Both the position numbers and the translations under genes were made by a program. The notes under the pieces were generated by a model, which was given only the letters and a program-made list of their open reading frames with translations, did not search any database and was not told the DNA's origin. This document shows, piece by piece, positions 27,780-36,450 of a stretch of DNA of 64,000 nucleotides. Within the stretch, counting starts at the first letter, position 1. Each line of letters begins with the position of its first letter. Origin of the DNA: Kineosporia corallincola (lineage in GTDB: Bacteria; Actinomycetota; Actinomycetes; Actinomycetales; Kineosporiaceae); NCBI RefSeq assembly GCF_018499875.1, contig NZ_JAHBAY010000011.1:62001-126000 (forward strand). The letters run 5' to 3'.

Positions 27780-29441
27780 TCAGCTCAGGCCCTCGGCGAT
27801 GGGGCCGAGGGCGAGTGCGGGCAGGAAGGTGAGGGCGACGACGATCACGACGACGCCGACGAGCATCCCGACGAACAGGGGCTGGTAGGTCTTCAGCGTT
27901 CCGGCGGACTCCGGCGTCGGCGTCTGCCGGGCCAGTGAACCCGCCATGGCGAGCACGAAGATCATCGGCAGCAGCCGGCCGAGCAGGATGCAGATGCCCA
28001 GGGCGGTGTTGTAGAAGCCGGTGTTGGCGCTCAGCCCGGCGAACGCCGAGCCGTTGTTGGCACTGGCCGAGGTGAAGGCGTAGAGCACCTCGGAGAAGCC
28101 GTGCGTGCCGGTGCTCAGCATCGAGTCGCGGGCGCCCGGCACCGCCATCGCCACGGCGGTGCCGACCAGCACCAGGGCGGGCGTGGTCAGCAGGTACAGC
28201 GAGGCGAACTTGATCTCCCGGGAGCCGATCTTCTTGCCCAGGTACTCCGGGGTGCGCCCGACCATCAGGCCGGCCACGAACACCGTGATCACCGCGATGA
28301 CCAGCATCCCGTAGAGGCCGGAACCGGTTCCGCCGGGCGCGATCTCGCCGAGCATCATGTTCAGCATCGTCAGGCCGCCGCCGAACGAGGTGTAGGACGA
28401 GTGGAACGAGTCCACCGCACCGGTCGAGGTCAGCGTGGTGGCGGCACCGAAGGTGGCCGAGTTCAGCACGCCGAATCTCTGGTCGACGCCCTCGGTGGCG
28501 GCGCCGGCGGCGGTCGGCACGGTGCCGGGGTGAAGGCCCTGGCTCAGGTTCAGCAGCGCGATGCTCGCCACCGCGATCACGCCCATCGCGGCGATGATCG
28601 CGTAGCCCTGCTTGTTGCCGCCGACCATCCGGCCGAAGGCCCGGGGCAGGGCCACCGGGATGAGCAGGATCAGGAAGATCTGGATCCAGTTGGTCCAGGC
28701 GGTCGGGTTGGACAGCGGGTGGGCGCTGTTCACGTTCCAGAACCCGCCGCCGTTCGTGCCCAGCAGCTTGATCGCCTCCTGGCCGGCCGCCGGGCCGCCC
28801 GGGACGGTCTGGGTGGCCCCGGCCAGGGTCTGCACCTCGGTGCCGGAGGAGAGGTTCTGCACCGCACCGGCAGCCACGAAGACGATCGCGGCGGCCACCG
28901 CCACCGGCAGCAGCACCCGGAAGCAGATCCGGACCAGGTCGACCCAGAAGTTGCCGAGGTATTCGGTGCGGCTGCGGGCGAAACCGCGCACCAGCGCCAC
29001 GCAGACGGCGATGCCGACCGCGGCCGAGGCGAAGTTCTGCACCGCCAGGCCGGCCATCTGCACCAGGTGGCCCATGGTCGACTCGCCGGAGTAGGCCTGC
29101 CAGTTGGTGTTGGCCATGAAGCTGACCGCGGTGTTCCAGGACAGCGCCGGCGGCACGTCGTCGAAGCCGAGCGACAGCAGCAGGTGGCCCTGGATCCGCA
29201 GCAGCAGGTAGAGCCCGAGCACCGAGACCAGCGAGAAGGCCAGCACGCTGCGGGCGTACACACCCCAGGGCTGCTCGGCCTGCGGGTCGACCCCGATCAG
29301 CCGGTAGACGCCGCGTTCGGCCCGGCTGTGCGTGGTGCCGGTGAACACCCGGTACAGGTAGTCGCCCGCCGGCCGGTAGAGAGCGGCCAGGACGACGACG
29401 AGCGAGGCCACGAAGACGACGCCCGCGACGGTGTCGCTCAT
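27780..29441 (-). CDS. kdpA: Potassium-transporting ATPase subunit KdpA
   Basis: The potassium channel-like subunit, 553 residues with about ten transmembrane helices, close to E. coli (557). Selectivity-filter loops are recognisable: [14 protein letters not shown] in the first repeat, [16 protein letters not shown] in the second, [13 protein letters not shown], and [14 protein letters not shown] in the fourth. The ATG at 29441 shares one base with the kdpF stop (TGATG), so the two are translationally coupled. It is the first large gene of kdpFABCDE. Confidence 0.97.
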   Translation of the reverse strand: MSDTVAGVVFVASLVVVLAALYRPAGDYLYRVFTGTTHSRAERGVYRLIGVDPQAEQPWGVYARSVLAFSLVSVLGLYLLLRIQGHLLLSLGFDDVPPALSWNTAVSFMANTNWQAYSGESTMGHLVQMAGLAVQNFASAAVGIAVCVALVRGFARSRTEYLGNFWVDLVRICFRVLLPVAVAAAIVFVAAGAVQNLSSGTEVQTLAGATQTVPGGPAAGQEAIKLLGTNGGGFWNVNSAHPLSNPTAWTNWIQIFLILLIPVALPRAFGRMVGGNKQGYAIIAAMGVIAVASIALLNLSQGLHPGTVPTAAGAATEGVDQRFGVLNSATFGAATTLTSTGAVDSFHSSYTSFGGGLTMLNMMLGEIAPGGTGSGLYGMLVIAVITVFVAGLMVGRTPEYLGKKIGSREIKFASLYLLTTPALVLVGTAVAMAVPGARDSMLSTGTHGFSEVLYAFTSASANNGSAFAGLSANTGFYNTALGICILLGRLLPMIFVLAMAGSLARQTPTPESAGTLKTYQPLFVGMLVGVVVIVVALTFLPALALGPIAEGLS

Positions 29442-29530
29442 CAGAACTTCTCCGGGAAGATCAGGGCGGCCAGGAGGAAGACGGTCAGGCCGACGGCGAT
29501 CACCAGGCCGGCCAGGTTCACGAGGGTCAC
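29441..29530 (-). CDS. kdpF: KdpF, small stabilising subunit
   Basis: A 29-residue single-helix membrane peptide starting at GTG 29530: [20 protein letters not shown], then AALIFPEKF. The PEKF ending and its position directly before kdpA identify it as KdpF, which lies between KdpA and KdpB and stabilises the complex. Its start overlaps the stop of an even smaller upstream frame (GTGA), and its stop overlaps the kdpA start. Confidence 0.9.
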   Translation of the reverse strand: MTLVNLAGLVIAVGLTVFLLAALIFPEKF

Positions 29531-29610
29531 AGTCGTTCCACCCCTCGCACGATCAGCGTCAGCACGCCGAAGAGCGCCGCCGTCACCACCAGATAGACAA
29601 GGTCAAGCAC
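29527..29610 (-). CDS. 27-residue membrane peptide upstream of and overlapping kdpF
   Basis: GTG 29610, with GAGG seven bases upstream, opens a 27-codon frame beginning [19 protein letters not shown] and ending IVRGVERL. It is a single hydrophobic helix with a short basic end, and its TGA overlaps the kdpF GTG as GTGA. The good ribosome site, overlap coupling and amphipathic composition all support translation. Comparable very short frames appear upstream of kdpF in other actinobacteria as I remember them. It may be a further small subunit of the Kdp complex or a leader peptide. Confidence 0.7.
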   Translation of the reverse strand: MLDLVYLVVTAALFGVLTLIVRGVERL

Positions 29611-29988
29611 CGCTGTGCCTCATTCGCGTCGTGGTTCCCCGGCTTCCTGCCGGACAGGTGTCAGCACACCTCCGCGCGAAAAGGAAGGGCAGATGCGTTG
29701 ACAGTTTCTTGACAGGGCTTGCAGCGATCCCTACAGGATCTTGACGCCGGAGCTCAGGAATGCCTCACAAAGCTTTGACCTGGGGTGATGCACGCCACAG
29801 CAGGTCAGGGCGGGGTGCTGGGCCGGTCCTCTCGTCGTCCCCAAATGTGCCCCTATGTAACCGTCAGTTGCGAGCCGTGACTGATATGGCAACGGCAATG
29901 CAATGGCCCTTCGGAAACGCTCAAACCCGACTTAACCTGATTCGGGATTTCGGGAATCGAGGTCCGAGCGGGGTAGAGGAGCGGCGTA
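29611..29988. promoter_or_regulatory. kdp control region with 11-bp-spaced direct repeats
   Basis: This divergent region holds TTGACAG at 29698-29704 and again at 29709-29715, 11 bp apart, with a weaker TTGCAG at 29719-29724. OmpR-family regulators such as KdpE bind direct repeats spaced one helical turn apart, so this is a likely KdpE site about 90-105 bp before the first small frame. A 5-bp dyad GATCC-N5-GGATC (29726-29740) and a hairpin GGTGT-N4-ACACC (29657-29670) lie close by. The part towards 29988 should hold the promoter of the HTH/TPR gene. Confidence 0.55.
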
Positions 29989-31200
29989 GTGATCGCGGTC
30001 GAGCGTTGGACAGGGAGGGAGACCCGGGCTCTGCGCCGGGCCCTGCGGATGACGGTCATCGGCTTCGCCGACCACCTGGGCGTCGCGGTCCGGACGGTGA
30101 GCAACTGGGAGGCGCGGGGTGCGGACATCGAGCCGCTGCCGGAGATGCAGGCGGCGCTCGACACCGCGCTGAGCCGGGCCAGCCGGGAGTCCGTGCACCG
30201 CTTCCAGTCGTTTCTCGGCACCGGCGAGACGGTCGAGTTCGACCCGATGCCGCCGCTGGAGGGGCGTCGTGGCGGGGTGCGGCCCTCGCTGCCGGTGAGT
30301 GCCCAGGTGATCGACGAGCTGACCACCCTGCGGGCCTCGCTGGTGCGTTCCGACTCGATGCTGGGGCCGGGCCGGCTGATCGCGACGGTGGGGGAGCAGG
30401 TGTCGAACGTGCAGGACATGCTGGGGTCCGCTCGGGGGGACCTCAGACACCGCGTGTTCGACCTCGCCACCCTCTACGCCGAGTTCCAGGGCTGGCTGTT
30501 CGAGGACGCCGGGCAGTCCGCGCGCAGCGCCGTCTGGACCGGGCGCTCCGTCGAATGGGCCCAGGCCAGCGAGAACACCGACCTGGCCGCCTACACGCTG
30601 ATGCGCCGGGCGCAGCAGGCGGCGGCCTCGCAGGAGTCGTCGCTGGCGGTCGGGCTGGGGGAGGCGGCCGAGCGCCGGGCCGGCTCGGCCCCGCGGATCC
30701 GGGCGGCGGCGGCGCAGCAGCGCGCGGCCGGGCTGGCGATCGAGGGCGACTCCTCGGGCGCTCTCAAGGCGATGGACGACGCGCTGGAGCTGGTGCAGGA
30801 CGACCCGGGGCCGCAGGCCGGCGACCCGTGGTCGCTGGCCGAGTGGTGCACCGCCGACTACGTGGCCGCCCAGCGGGCGAACGTGCTGATCACGCTCGGC
30901 AAGGCGCAGGAGGCGGTGGACTCCTACGACAGCGCGCTCACCGAGTGGCCGCAGGAGTACCGGCGCGAGCGCGGCCTGCACATGGCCCGCAAGTCCAAGG
31001 CACTGGCCATGCTGCGGCGCATCGACGAGGCGGTGGACGTGGGCAGCCAGGCGCTGGAGATCGCCGTGGACACCGGTTCGCGGCGTACGCTCGACGAGCT
31101 CCAGGCGATGACCGACGTGGCCGCCGACCAGGACATCGCCGACCGCCGGGTGATCGAGTTCGGTGAGTCGCTGGTCGGGGTCGTGCAGGTGACGCCGTGA
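29989..31200 (+). CDS. HTH/TPR regulator, paralogue of the one at 7800-9446
   Basis: A 403-residue cytoplasmic regulator from GTG 29989 (AGAGGA upstream). The N-terminal 75 residues closely match the protein at 7800-9446, including ALRRALRMTVIGFADHLGV and RTVSNWEARGADIEPLPEMQA, which is the XRE helix-turn-helix. Unlike its paralogue it lacks the long Pro/Arg-rich insert, so the helical C-terminal part begins sooner. That part (about 110-400) consists of Ala-rich helical pairs of TPR type. Its stop overlaps the start of the RibD-like reductase gene (GTGA), so the two are co-translated. Ligand and targets unknown. Confidence 0.85.
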   Translation: MIAVERWTGRETRALRRALRMTVIGFADHLGVAVRTVSNWEARGADIEPLPEMQAALDTALSRASRESVHRFQSFLGTGETVEFDPMPPLEGRRGGVRPSLPVSAQVIDELTTLRASLVRSDSMLGPGRLIATVGEQVSNVQDMLGSARGDLRHRVFDLATLYAEFQGWLFEDAGQSARSAVWTGRSVEWAQASENTDLAAYTLMRRAQQAAASQESSLAVGLGEAAERRAGSAPRIRAAAAQQRAAGLAIEGDSSGALKAMDDALELVQDDPGPQAGDPWSLAEWCTADYVAAQRANVLITLGKAQEAVDSYDSALTEWPQEYRRERGLHMARKSKALAMLRRIDEAVDVGSQALEIAVDTGSRRTLDELQAMTDVAADQDIADRRVIEFGESLVGVVQVTP

Positions 31201-31934
31201 CCACGTTGCTGGGGGACGCGGTCGGGGAGCTCGTCGGCCGCGACGAGTGGGCGGCCGTGAACGCGCTCGGCCGGCCCTTCGTGGTGTACAAGTTCGCCGC
31301 CACGCTGGACGGCCGGATCGCCGCCGCCGACGGCACCAGCCAGTGGATCACCAGTGCGGCCAGCCGGGCCGAGGTGCACCTGCTGCGGGCCGGCTGTGAC
31401 GCCACGGTGATCGGGTCGGGCACCCAGCGGGCGGACGACCCGAACCTGGCGGTGCGGGGTGACGACGACCCGCGGCTCGATCTGTCGGCGGTGGCGGCGA
31501 AGGGGCAGCCGTACCGGGTGGTGGTCGACACCGATGCCCGGACCCCTTCCGGTGCCAGGGTTCTCGACGGATCGGCGCCGACCGTGATCGCGGTGGCTCC
31601 GGATGCCCGGGCCGATCATCTGTCGGCGGCCGAGGTGATCCGGATTCCTCGTTCTGATCACGGTCTTTCGGTGCCGGTGCTGCTGGAGTCGCTGTATGCC
31701 AAGGGGGTTCGCGGAGTGTTTCTGGAAGGCGGCCCCACGCTGGCCGGCTCGTTCATCGCGGCCCGGCTGGTGGACCGGGTGATCAACTACGTGGCCCCGG
31801 CGCTGCTGGGGGCGGGCAAGAGCGGTCTGCTCGACGCCGGGATCGGCACGATGGCCGACATCCTGCGCCTGGAGCTGCTCGACATCGCCCGTTCCGGGCC
31901 GGACCTGCGCCTGGTGGCCCGGCCGGCCCTCTGA
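31197..31934 (+). CDS. RibD C-terminal-type reductase (pyrimidine/dihydrofolate reductase fold)
   Basis: A 245-residue NADPH-dependent reductase with the RibD_C fold. Marks are VVYKFAATLDGRIAAADGTSQWITS, VIGSGTQRADDPNL, RVVVDTDARTPSGARV, and GVRGVFLEGGPTLAGSF with the NADPH-binding GGP. There is no N-terminal deaminase domain. Such stand-alone proteins reduce a riboflavin-pathway pyrimidine (as in the second RibD step) or serve in secondary metabolism. No other rib genes are near. It is coupled by overlap to the HTH/TPR regulator and converges on the lipoprotein gene after 1 bp. Confidence 0.88.
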   Translation: MTTLLGDAVGELVGRDEWAAVNALGRPFVVYKFAATLDGRIAAADGTSQWITSAASRAEVHLLRAGCDATVIGSGTQRADDPNLAVRGDDDPRLDLSAVAAKGQPYRVVVDTDARTPSGARVLDGSAPTVIAVAPDARADHLSAAEVIRIPRSDHGLSVPVLLESLYAKGVRGVFLEGGPTLAGSFIAARLVDRVINYVAPALLGAGKSGLLDAGIGTMADILRLELLDIARSGPDLRLVARPAL

Positions 31935-31935
31935 C

Positions 31936-32331
31936 TCACCCTGCGGTGCAATCGCTCTCGCGGGTCCCGCCGGCCAGCTCGGATCCGTTCTCGCTGAGCA
32001 CCGCGACCCGGGTGACGTGCGGCGCGGCCGCGTAGGCCCGCTCGCCGGCCGCTTCGCAGACCAGCAGGCCCAGGCCGGGTTCGTCGTCGGCCAGGGTGGT
32101 GGCGACCGACACCCGGGCGCAGTCGTCGAGCACCTCGACCCGCGTCACCCGGGGGTCGTTCAGCGAGGCGGCCAGGTCGTCACCGGTGACGCAGGCCGTG
32201 GCCTGCCGGGGGCCGGACTCCGAGGCCTGTTGCGGACCGGACTCCGAGGCCGGTTGCGCGTCGGACTCCGAGGTCGTGCAGGCGGTCAGGAGGAGTGCCA
32301 GTGCGGCGATCGGGGTCGCGAGAGGCCTCAT
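31936..32331 (-). CDS. Small putative lipoprotein, last gene of the GT2/PIG-L operon
   Basis: A 131-residue secreted protein with a lipobox LLTAC (Cys18) after a short hydrophobic signal, so it should be anchored to the outer face of the membrane. A short direct repeat (ASESGPQQ / ASESGPRQ) precedes a domain of about 85 residues with three further cysteines (ACVTGDD, DDCARV, LLVCEAAG) and a final CTAG. No family recognised. Its ATG overlaps the stop of the glycosyltransferase (ATGA), so it is translated with the operon. A role in binding or presenting the operon's product outside the cell is inference. Confidence 0.72.
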   Translation of the reverse strand: MRPLATPIAALALLLTACTTSESDAQPASESGPQQASESGPRQATACVTGDDLAASLNDPRVTRVEVLDDCARVSVATTLADDEPGLGLLVCEAAGERAYAAAPHVTRVAVLSENGSELAGGTRESDCTAG

Positions 32332-33086
32332 GGGGGCGAGCGTAGTGCCTGCCTCGGAACCAGGTGCCCGGTCGGCGTTCTCGGCGCTGCACCGGTGATG
32401 CGGCCGAGCAGTGCCCCGAGACCGCCGGGCGCGCGGGCGACGGTGCGGCCGCTGGTGTCGACCAGGATCTCCGGGGCGCCGACCACCGTGTGCCCGTGCC
32501 GGCGCAGTCGGGCCAGCAGAGCGGCGTCCTCACCGGGCACCTGGTCCGGCCAGCCGCCGACGTCGAGGTAGGCGTCGGCGCGCACGGCCAGGTTGGCGGC
32601 GTAGACGTGGTCGTGGCTGTCGCCGTGCAGGCCGGCCCGCACGATCTGCGCATACACCGGGTCACGCTCCCAGCCCTCCACCCGCACCATCCCGGTCACC
32701 GCGGCCGTGCCGGGCACCGCCCGGCGCCGGTAGCGGGCGAACCAGTCCGGCGGCACCCGGCTGTCGGCGTCGGTGGACAGCAACCAGGTCTGGCCGAACG
32801 GCACGCCGTAGGCCGCCAGCAGACACAGGCCGGCCATCGCCCCGGTCGAGCGGGCGGTGGCGACAGTCCCCTGCCCGAGCCGCACCACGACACCCTCGGC
32901 CAGTCCCTCGAGCTTCGAGAGTTCTTCGCGGGCCATCGCTTCGGTGGCATCCGTGCAGCGGTGGGCGACCACGACGACGACCACCGGGATCGGGGTGCCG
33001 GCGGTGGCGGTCCGCACCGCCGCCAGGCAGGGGCCGATCGTCCCGGCCTCGTCGTTGGCCGGGATCACGACGGCGGCCGCCCTCAC
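32328..33086 (-). CDS. Family 2 glycosyltransferase
   Basis: A 252-residue cytoplasmic GT-A enzyme. It opens with the nucleotide-sugar fold VVIPANDEAGTIGPCLAAVR and VVVVVVAHRCTDAT. The metal-binding DxD-like motif is STDADSRVPPDW, and a later acidic site is VPGEDAALLARLRRHG, fitting the catalytic ED of GT2 enzymes. No transmembrane helix. The substrate is unknown. Its GTG overlaps the methyltransferase stop and its stop overlaps the lipoprotein start, so it is locked in the five-gene operon. Confidence 0.88.
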   Translation of the reverse strand: MRAAAVVIPANDEAGTIGPCLAAVRTATAGTPIPVVVVVVAHRCTDATEAMAREELSKLEGLAEGVVVRLGQGTVATARSTGAMAGLCLLAAYGVPFGQTWLLSTDADSRVPPDWFARYRRRAVPGTAAVTGMVRVEGWERDPVYAQIVRAGLHGDSHDHVYAANLAVRADAYLDVGGWPDQVPGEDAALLARLRRHGHTVVGAPEILVDTSGRTVARAPGGLGALLGRITGAAPRTPTGHLVPRQALRSPP

Positions 33087-33640
33087 GGCCGGCGCAGCAC
33101 GTCGAGCACGAATTCCTCGTCCTGATGCGTGATCAGGTGCCGCCAGCCGGGCTGCGCCCGCACCCAGGCGTGGGTCTCGTCGCCGGACAGGTGGGTGTCT
33201 TCGGACGACGAACGCCAGTGGACGACGATCAGGTCGCCGCCGCTGCCCAGCACGTCCCAGGCCTGGCGCAGTACCTGGTCGCGCTCGGAAGGGCCGAGGT
33301 AGTAGAGGATCTCGGAGAGCACGACGAGGTCGGCGCCGGACAGGCCGGGGTCGGCCGGCAGCCGCCGCACCCCGAACTCCACGTTCGGCGGGGCCGGGGC
33401 CTCGCGGGCCGCGGCGATCGCGGTCGGGCTGAGGTCGGAGGCGACCACCCGGTCGGCCCGGGTGGCCAGCAGCCGGGTCAGCACCCCGATCGAGCAGGCG
33501 GGTTCCCAGGCCAGGCGGTACCTCTCGCGCGGGAGGCAGGCCGTGGTGATCGCGTACTTGCGTTGCTCGTACCAGGATCCGCGGTAGTTCCAGGGGTCGA
33601 TGTCGTCTTGGTAACGCTGGTCGAAATCGGTCTCTCGCAC
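33083..33640 (-). CDS. Class I SAM-dependent methyltransferase (NodS-like)
   Basis: A 185-residue Rossmann-fold methyltransferase. The SAM-binding motif I is in RLAWEPACSIGVLTRLLA (the E-P-A-C-S-I-G pattern of the NodS group), followed by the acidic ADRVVASDLSP and motif IV LVVLSEILYYLG. The N-terminal FDQRYQDDIDPWNYRGSWYEQRKY is typical of NodS-like proteins, some of which N-methylate deacetylated amino sugars in Nod factors. Its neighbours PIG-L and GT2 support amino-sugar chemistry. It starts 4 bp after the PIG-L stop and overlaps the GT2 gene. Confidence 0.88.
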   Translation of the reverse strand: MRETDFDQRYQDDIDPWNYRGSWYEQRKYAITTACLPRERYRLAWEPACSIGVLTRLLATRADRVVASDLSPTAIAAAREAPAPPNVEFGVRRLPADPGLSGADLVVLSEILYYLGPSERDQVLRQAWDVLGSGGDLIVVHWRSSSEDTHLSGDETHAWVRAQPGWRHLITHQDEEFVLDVLRRP

Positions 33641-33644
33641 GGCT

Positions 33645-34412
33645 CTACGGGGTCCTCGGGAGGAAGAACGGCTCCAGGCCGTCGGCGAACAGCTCCAGCA
33701 CGTGGTCGGGCAGCACCGGACCGAAACCCGCGAAGGGCGAGTGCAACTGGCTGACGTGCGCCTCGATCGCGCGGCGCTTGGCCTGGCGCTCGGCGGCGGT
33801 CAGGCAGACCACGGTGAGCTCGGCGCCGTCGACCAGCGGGTCGTCGGGGCGGATCGAGTGCCGCATCCAGATCGGGTACTGCCACAGCTCCAGCCCGGCC
33901 CGGCCGGCGGCCAGCCGGGCGGCGCGGCCGACGGCCTGGTGATCGGGATGCGGGTCGTCGGGCCACGGGGCGAGCACCAGGCCGTCGGCCGGCAGCACGG
34001 ACAGCAGCCGGTCGGGCAGTTCCGTCTCGTGCTCGGTGGCCTGCCCGTCCGGGACGTCGAGGAACACCGGCTGGGCGCCCTGGTGACAGAGCTGCCGGAT
34101 GGCCGCCCAGGTCTCCTTGCGGCGGGTGCGCACCAGGTCACGCGTCCGGTCCGGGCCGACGCCCGGATAGCCGGCGCCGCCGTCGGTCACGATCACCACG
34201 GTCGGGACGCAGCCGGCGGCGGAGAGCCGGTGCAGCAGGCCGCCCGCGCCCAGCGACTCGTCGTCCGGGTGCGGGGCGATCACGGTGACCGGGCGGCCGG
34301 CGGCGATCGGCAGCAGCCGGGGTGCCGGGGCGGCCTCCAGCCGGGGCCGCCACAGGCTCGGCGGCAGGCCCCGGGCGGTCACCTCGCGCGGGGCCTGCAT
34401 CTGGTCGGTCAC
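33645..34412 (-). CDS. PIG-L family N-acetyl sugar deacetylase
   Basis: A 255-residue zinc-dependent deacetylase of the family that includes MshB and GlcNAc-PI de-N-acetylase. The metal site is visible as APHPDDESLGAGG (His48, Asp51) and the later DPHPDHQAVGRA. It begins at GTG 34412, overlapping the acyl-CoA-dehydrogenase-like stop as GTGA. The family removes N-acetyl groups from GlcNAc conjugates. In this operon it could expose an amine for the neighbouring NodS-like methyltransferase. It lacks a signal peptide, so it should be cytoplasmic. Confidence 0.92.
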   Translation of the reverse strand: MTDQMQAPREVTARGLPPSLWRPRLEAAPAPRLLPIAAGRPVTVIAPHPDDESLGAGGLLHRLSAAGCVPTVVIVTDGGAGYPGVGPDRTRDLVRTRRKETWAAIRQLCHQGAQPVFLDVPDGQATEHETELPDRLLSVLPADGLVLAPWPDDPHPDHQAVGRAARLAAGRAGLELWQYPIWMRHSIRPDDPLVDGAELTVVCLTAAERQAKRRAIEAHVSQLHSPFAGFGPVLPDHVLELFADGLEPFFLPRTP

Positions 34413-35497
34413 CGGAACCCCCGTCCGAGCAGCGAGCCGGTCTCCAGCAGCCGGGCACCGACCTGCTCGTAGTCGGCCTCGGCGTGGTGCTGACGCACGT
34501 AGACCTCGAGATCGGCCAGCCGGTGCGCGATCTCGCCGTTGCGGGCAAGACCGTTGGGGCCGGTCACCCGGGGCGCCCGGGCGAGCACCTCGAGCACCGC
34601 CAGTTCCACGGCCGAGCGGGCGGCGGTCATGTCGGCCGGGTCGAGCCCGGCGCCGGCGGTCCCGGCCAGCCGGGCGAGCAGCGCGTCGGCCGAGCTGATC
34701 GCCACCGCCATGGCCCCCAGGTGCGCCAGCTGGTGCGCGCTCGCCCGCTCCGGGGTCGTGGTGTCGAGCAGCGACCGCAGCACACCGTGCGCGCCGCCGA
34801 GCCAGACCGCGGCCACCCCGGCCCCGCCGATCGTGAAACCCGGCCGGTCGAGGTAGAACCCGGGGCCCCCGACGACCGCCTCACCGGGCACGGCCAGGGA
34901 GTGCACCTCGATGTCGACGCTGCGGCTGGCGTCCATGCCCAGAGCCGGCCAGGTGTCGTCGAGCCGGGTCAGGCCGGGAGCCCGCACATCGACGTCCACC
35001 AGCAGTTTGCCCTCGTCGGTGGCGATCACGGTGAGGGCGCGGTCGAGGAACCAGGCACCCGAGCAGAACCGCATGGTGCCGTTCACGTCCCAGCCGGCGG
35101 CCGTGCGGGTCGCGGTCAGCCCGGTGCCGCCGGAGGCGGACGCCCACACCCCGTAGACCTGGCCGGGCGCGGGAGAACGCCCGGCCTCGTGCAGGATGCG
35201 GACGGCGTCGGCGTGCCCCTCGGCCAGCCGGGCCACGGCGAGGTCGGCGTGGCCCAGGGCGGCGAGAGTGCGCCACAGCGGCGGCAACGGGCCGGTGAGC
35301 AGATCGGGACCGAGGTCTGACAGGAGCTGCCGGACAGCGTCGGCCACCTGGTCGTCGGCGTCCGGCGCGGAGCGGTCGACCCGGGGGTGCCGGGTCACCG
35401 AGAGCAAGGTCGTCGGCCCGGACGCTTGCGGCGGGAGGGTGCCCTGGGCAGCGGAGTCCGGGCGTGCGGTCAGGGTCGGGTCTGTCAGCACTCCCAC
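34409..35497 (-). CDS. Acyl-CoA dehydrogenase-like protein, first gene of the GT2/PIG-L operon
   Basis: A 362-residue protein with the acyl-CoA dehydrogenase layout: N-terminal helices, a middle beta-domain (VYGVWASASGGTGLTATRTAAGWDVNGTMRFCSGA, resembling the FAD-contacting strand region), and C-terminal helices including LARNGEIAHRLADLEVYVRQHH. The usual catalytic Glu of fatty acyl-CoA enzymes is not obvious, so it may act on another substrate. GTG 35497 or 35491 is the likely start; an in-frame opening further upstream to 35722 crosses a terminator hairpin and is not coding. It heads an operon with PIG-L, NodS-like methyltransferase, GT2 and lipoprotein. Confidence 0.83.
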   Translation of the reverse strand: MGVLTDPTLTARPDSAAQGTLPPQASGPTTLLSVTRHPRVDRSAPDADDQVADAVRQLLSDLGPDLLTGPLPPLWRTLAALGHADLAVARLAEGHADAVRILHEAGRSPAPGQVYGVWASASGGTGLTATRTAAGWDVNGTMRFCSGAWFLDRALTVIATDEGKLLVDVDVRAPGLTRLDDTWPALGMDASRSVDIEVHSLAVPGEAVVGGPGFYLDRPGFTIGGAGVAAVWLGGAHGVLRSLLDTTTPERASAHQLAHLGAMAVAISSADALLARLAGTAGAGLDPADMTAARSAVELAVLEVLARAPRVTGPNGLARNGEIAHRLADLEVYVRQHHAEADYEQVGARLLETGSLLGRGFR

Positions 35498-35541
35498 GCC
35501 ATGAATCCTGAACCCCGGCGGCCGATCCGGCCCGTCCAGAT

Positions 35542-35579
35542 GTCCCCCTGGACCACCCGTACGGACGGTCCAGGGGGAC
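35542..35579 (-). terminator. 13-bp perfect-stem terminator after the small beta-protein gene
   Basis: Arms 35542-35554 and 35567-35579 pair perfectly around a 12-base loop that itself contains CCGTACGG. On the minus strand it follows the stop at 35626 and precedes the operon start at 35497, so it separates the two units. There is no T-run after it on the minus strand; the plus side is T/C-rich. Confidence 0.65.
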
Positions 35580-35625
35580 CTTCCCCTGATTCCCCTTTTT
35601 CCCCTGTGAAGAGGTCTGGAAAAAC

Positions 35626-36006
35626 TCAGATGACGTTGTCGAGGCGCTGCACCACGAAGTCCGGCACCGCGTAGGTGAGGCCGCCGATGACGATGTAGAT
35701 GCCGTCGGCCTCGCTCTTCCACACCACGTCGTCGACGGGCAGGGGGGTGCCGGGGCGCAGCAGCCAGTCGCGGAAGTCGCCGCGGTCGATGACAGCCCGC
35801 TTGCGGGTGCCGTAGGTGATCGTCATCTCCGCCAGGTCGACGTCGACCACCACGGTGCCGACGCGCCAGCCGCGGCCGTTCTTCGCGTCGAAGGTGAGCC
35901 GGCCCGTCCAGGCGTCGAGGTTGATGGTCACCGCGTTCTCGCGGGCCGGGCCGTAGGTGACCGACACACCGCCGATGGTGCCCACGCTTCTGCTGACCTC
36001 GCTCAT
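35626..36006 (-). CDS. Small beta-rich hypothetical protein, paralogue of the one at 5510-5797
   Basis: A 126-residue cytoplasmic protein. ATG 36006 is supported by GGAGG 8 bases upstream; an in-frame start at 36069 lacks this. It looks like two strings of beta strands: TIGGVSVTYGPARENAVTIN, TGRLTFDAKNGRGWRVG, VVVDVDLAEMTITYGTRKRAV, then IDRGDFRDWLLRPG and VDDVVWKSEADGIYIVIGGL. The second half matches the protein at 5510-5797. I recognise no named family. It is followed by a strong terminator and stands divergent from a long untranslated region. Confidence 0.78.
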   Translation of the reverse strand: MSEVSRSVGTIGGVSVTYGPARENAVTINLDAWTGRLTFDAKNGRGWRVGTVVVDVDLAEMTITYGTRKRAVIDRGDFRDWLLRPGTPLPVDDVVWKSEADGIYIVIGGLTYAVPDFVVQRLDNVI

Positions 36007-36398
36007 GTCCAGACCTCCGTGACCTGTGTATCGGTGCTGCTCACTGCTTGATGTCTCCTCAACTGGCAAAGAGTCACTGGGTGCGCTATCGGTTCAGGCC
36101 CCGTTCTCGTTACGGGCTTTCCGGAAGTCGTCCGGACGGCCGCTACCGGGTGGCCCCGGCGTATGAGAGATGAGACCCGGCGTTCCCGGGTGATGCCTGA
36201 GAGTCACCGCAGGATTCACCCGAACGATGGCGCCGAGCGGTATCGAAGATGGTCGCGGGTTGCACCCGCGTTGCAATCAGGCCTTCCCGAGTGCACCGCT
36301 GAGTGGCAATGTTCCGACCCCGTGGGGCATCCGGGTATTACCCGGACAACACCTGAGATCGCGGCGAGCGGTGCGGGTCGTGCGGATCGGTCGAGCCG

Positions 36399-36450
36399 GC
36401 GCCGGGACGGGTGGAGGGTGTCGGCGGGTGACTGTCACCCGTCCCGGCGC
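36399..36450 (+). promoter_or_regulatory. Mutually exclusive hairpin pair (attenuator- or RNA-switch-like)
   Basis: Outer stem: 36399-36413 with 36436-36450, 15 perfect base pairs, extended by one G-U and one C-G. Inner stem: 36425-36432 with 36434-36441, 8 perfect base pairs around a single T. The inner stem uses bases 36436-36441, which the outer stem also needs. The pair lies about 280 bp before the regulator start and no gene ends nearby, so an RNA-level switch, small RNA or operator is possible. Confidence 0.5.
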
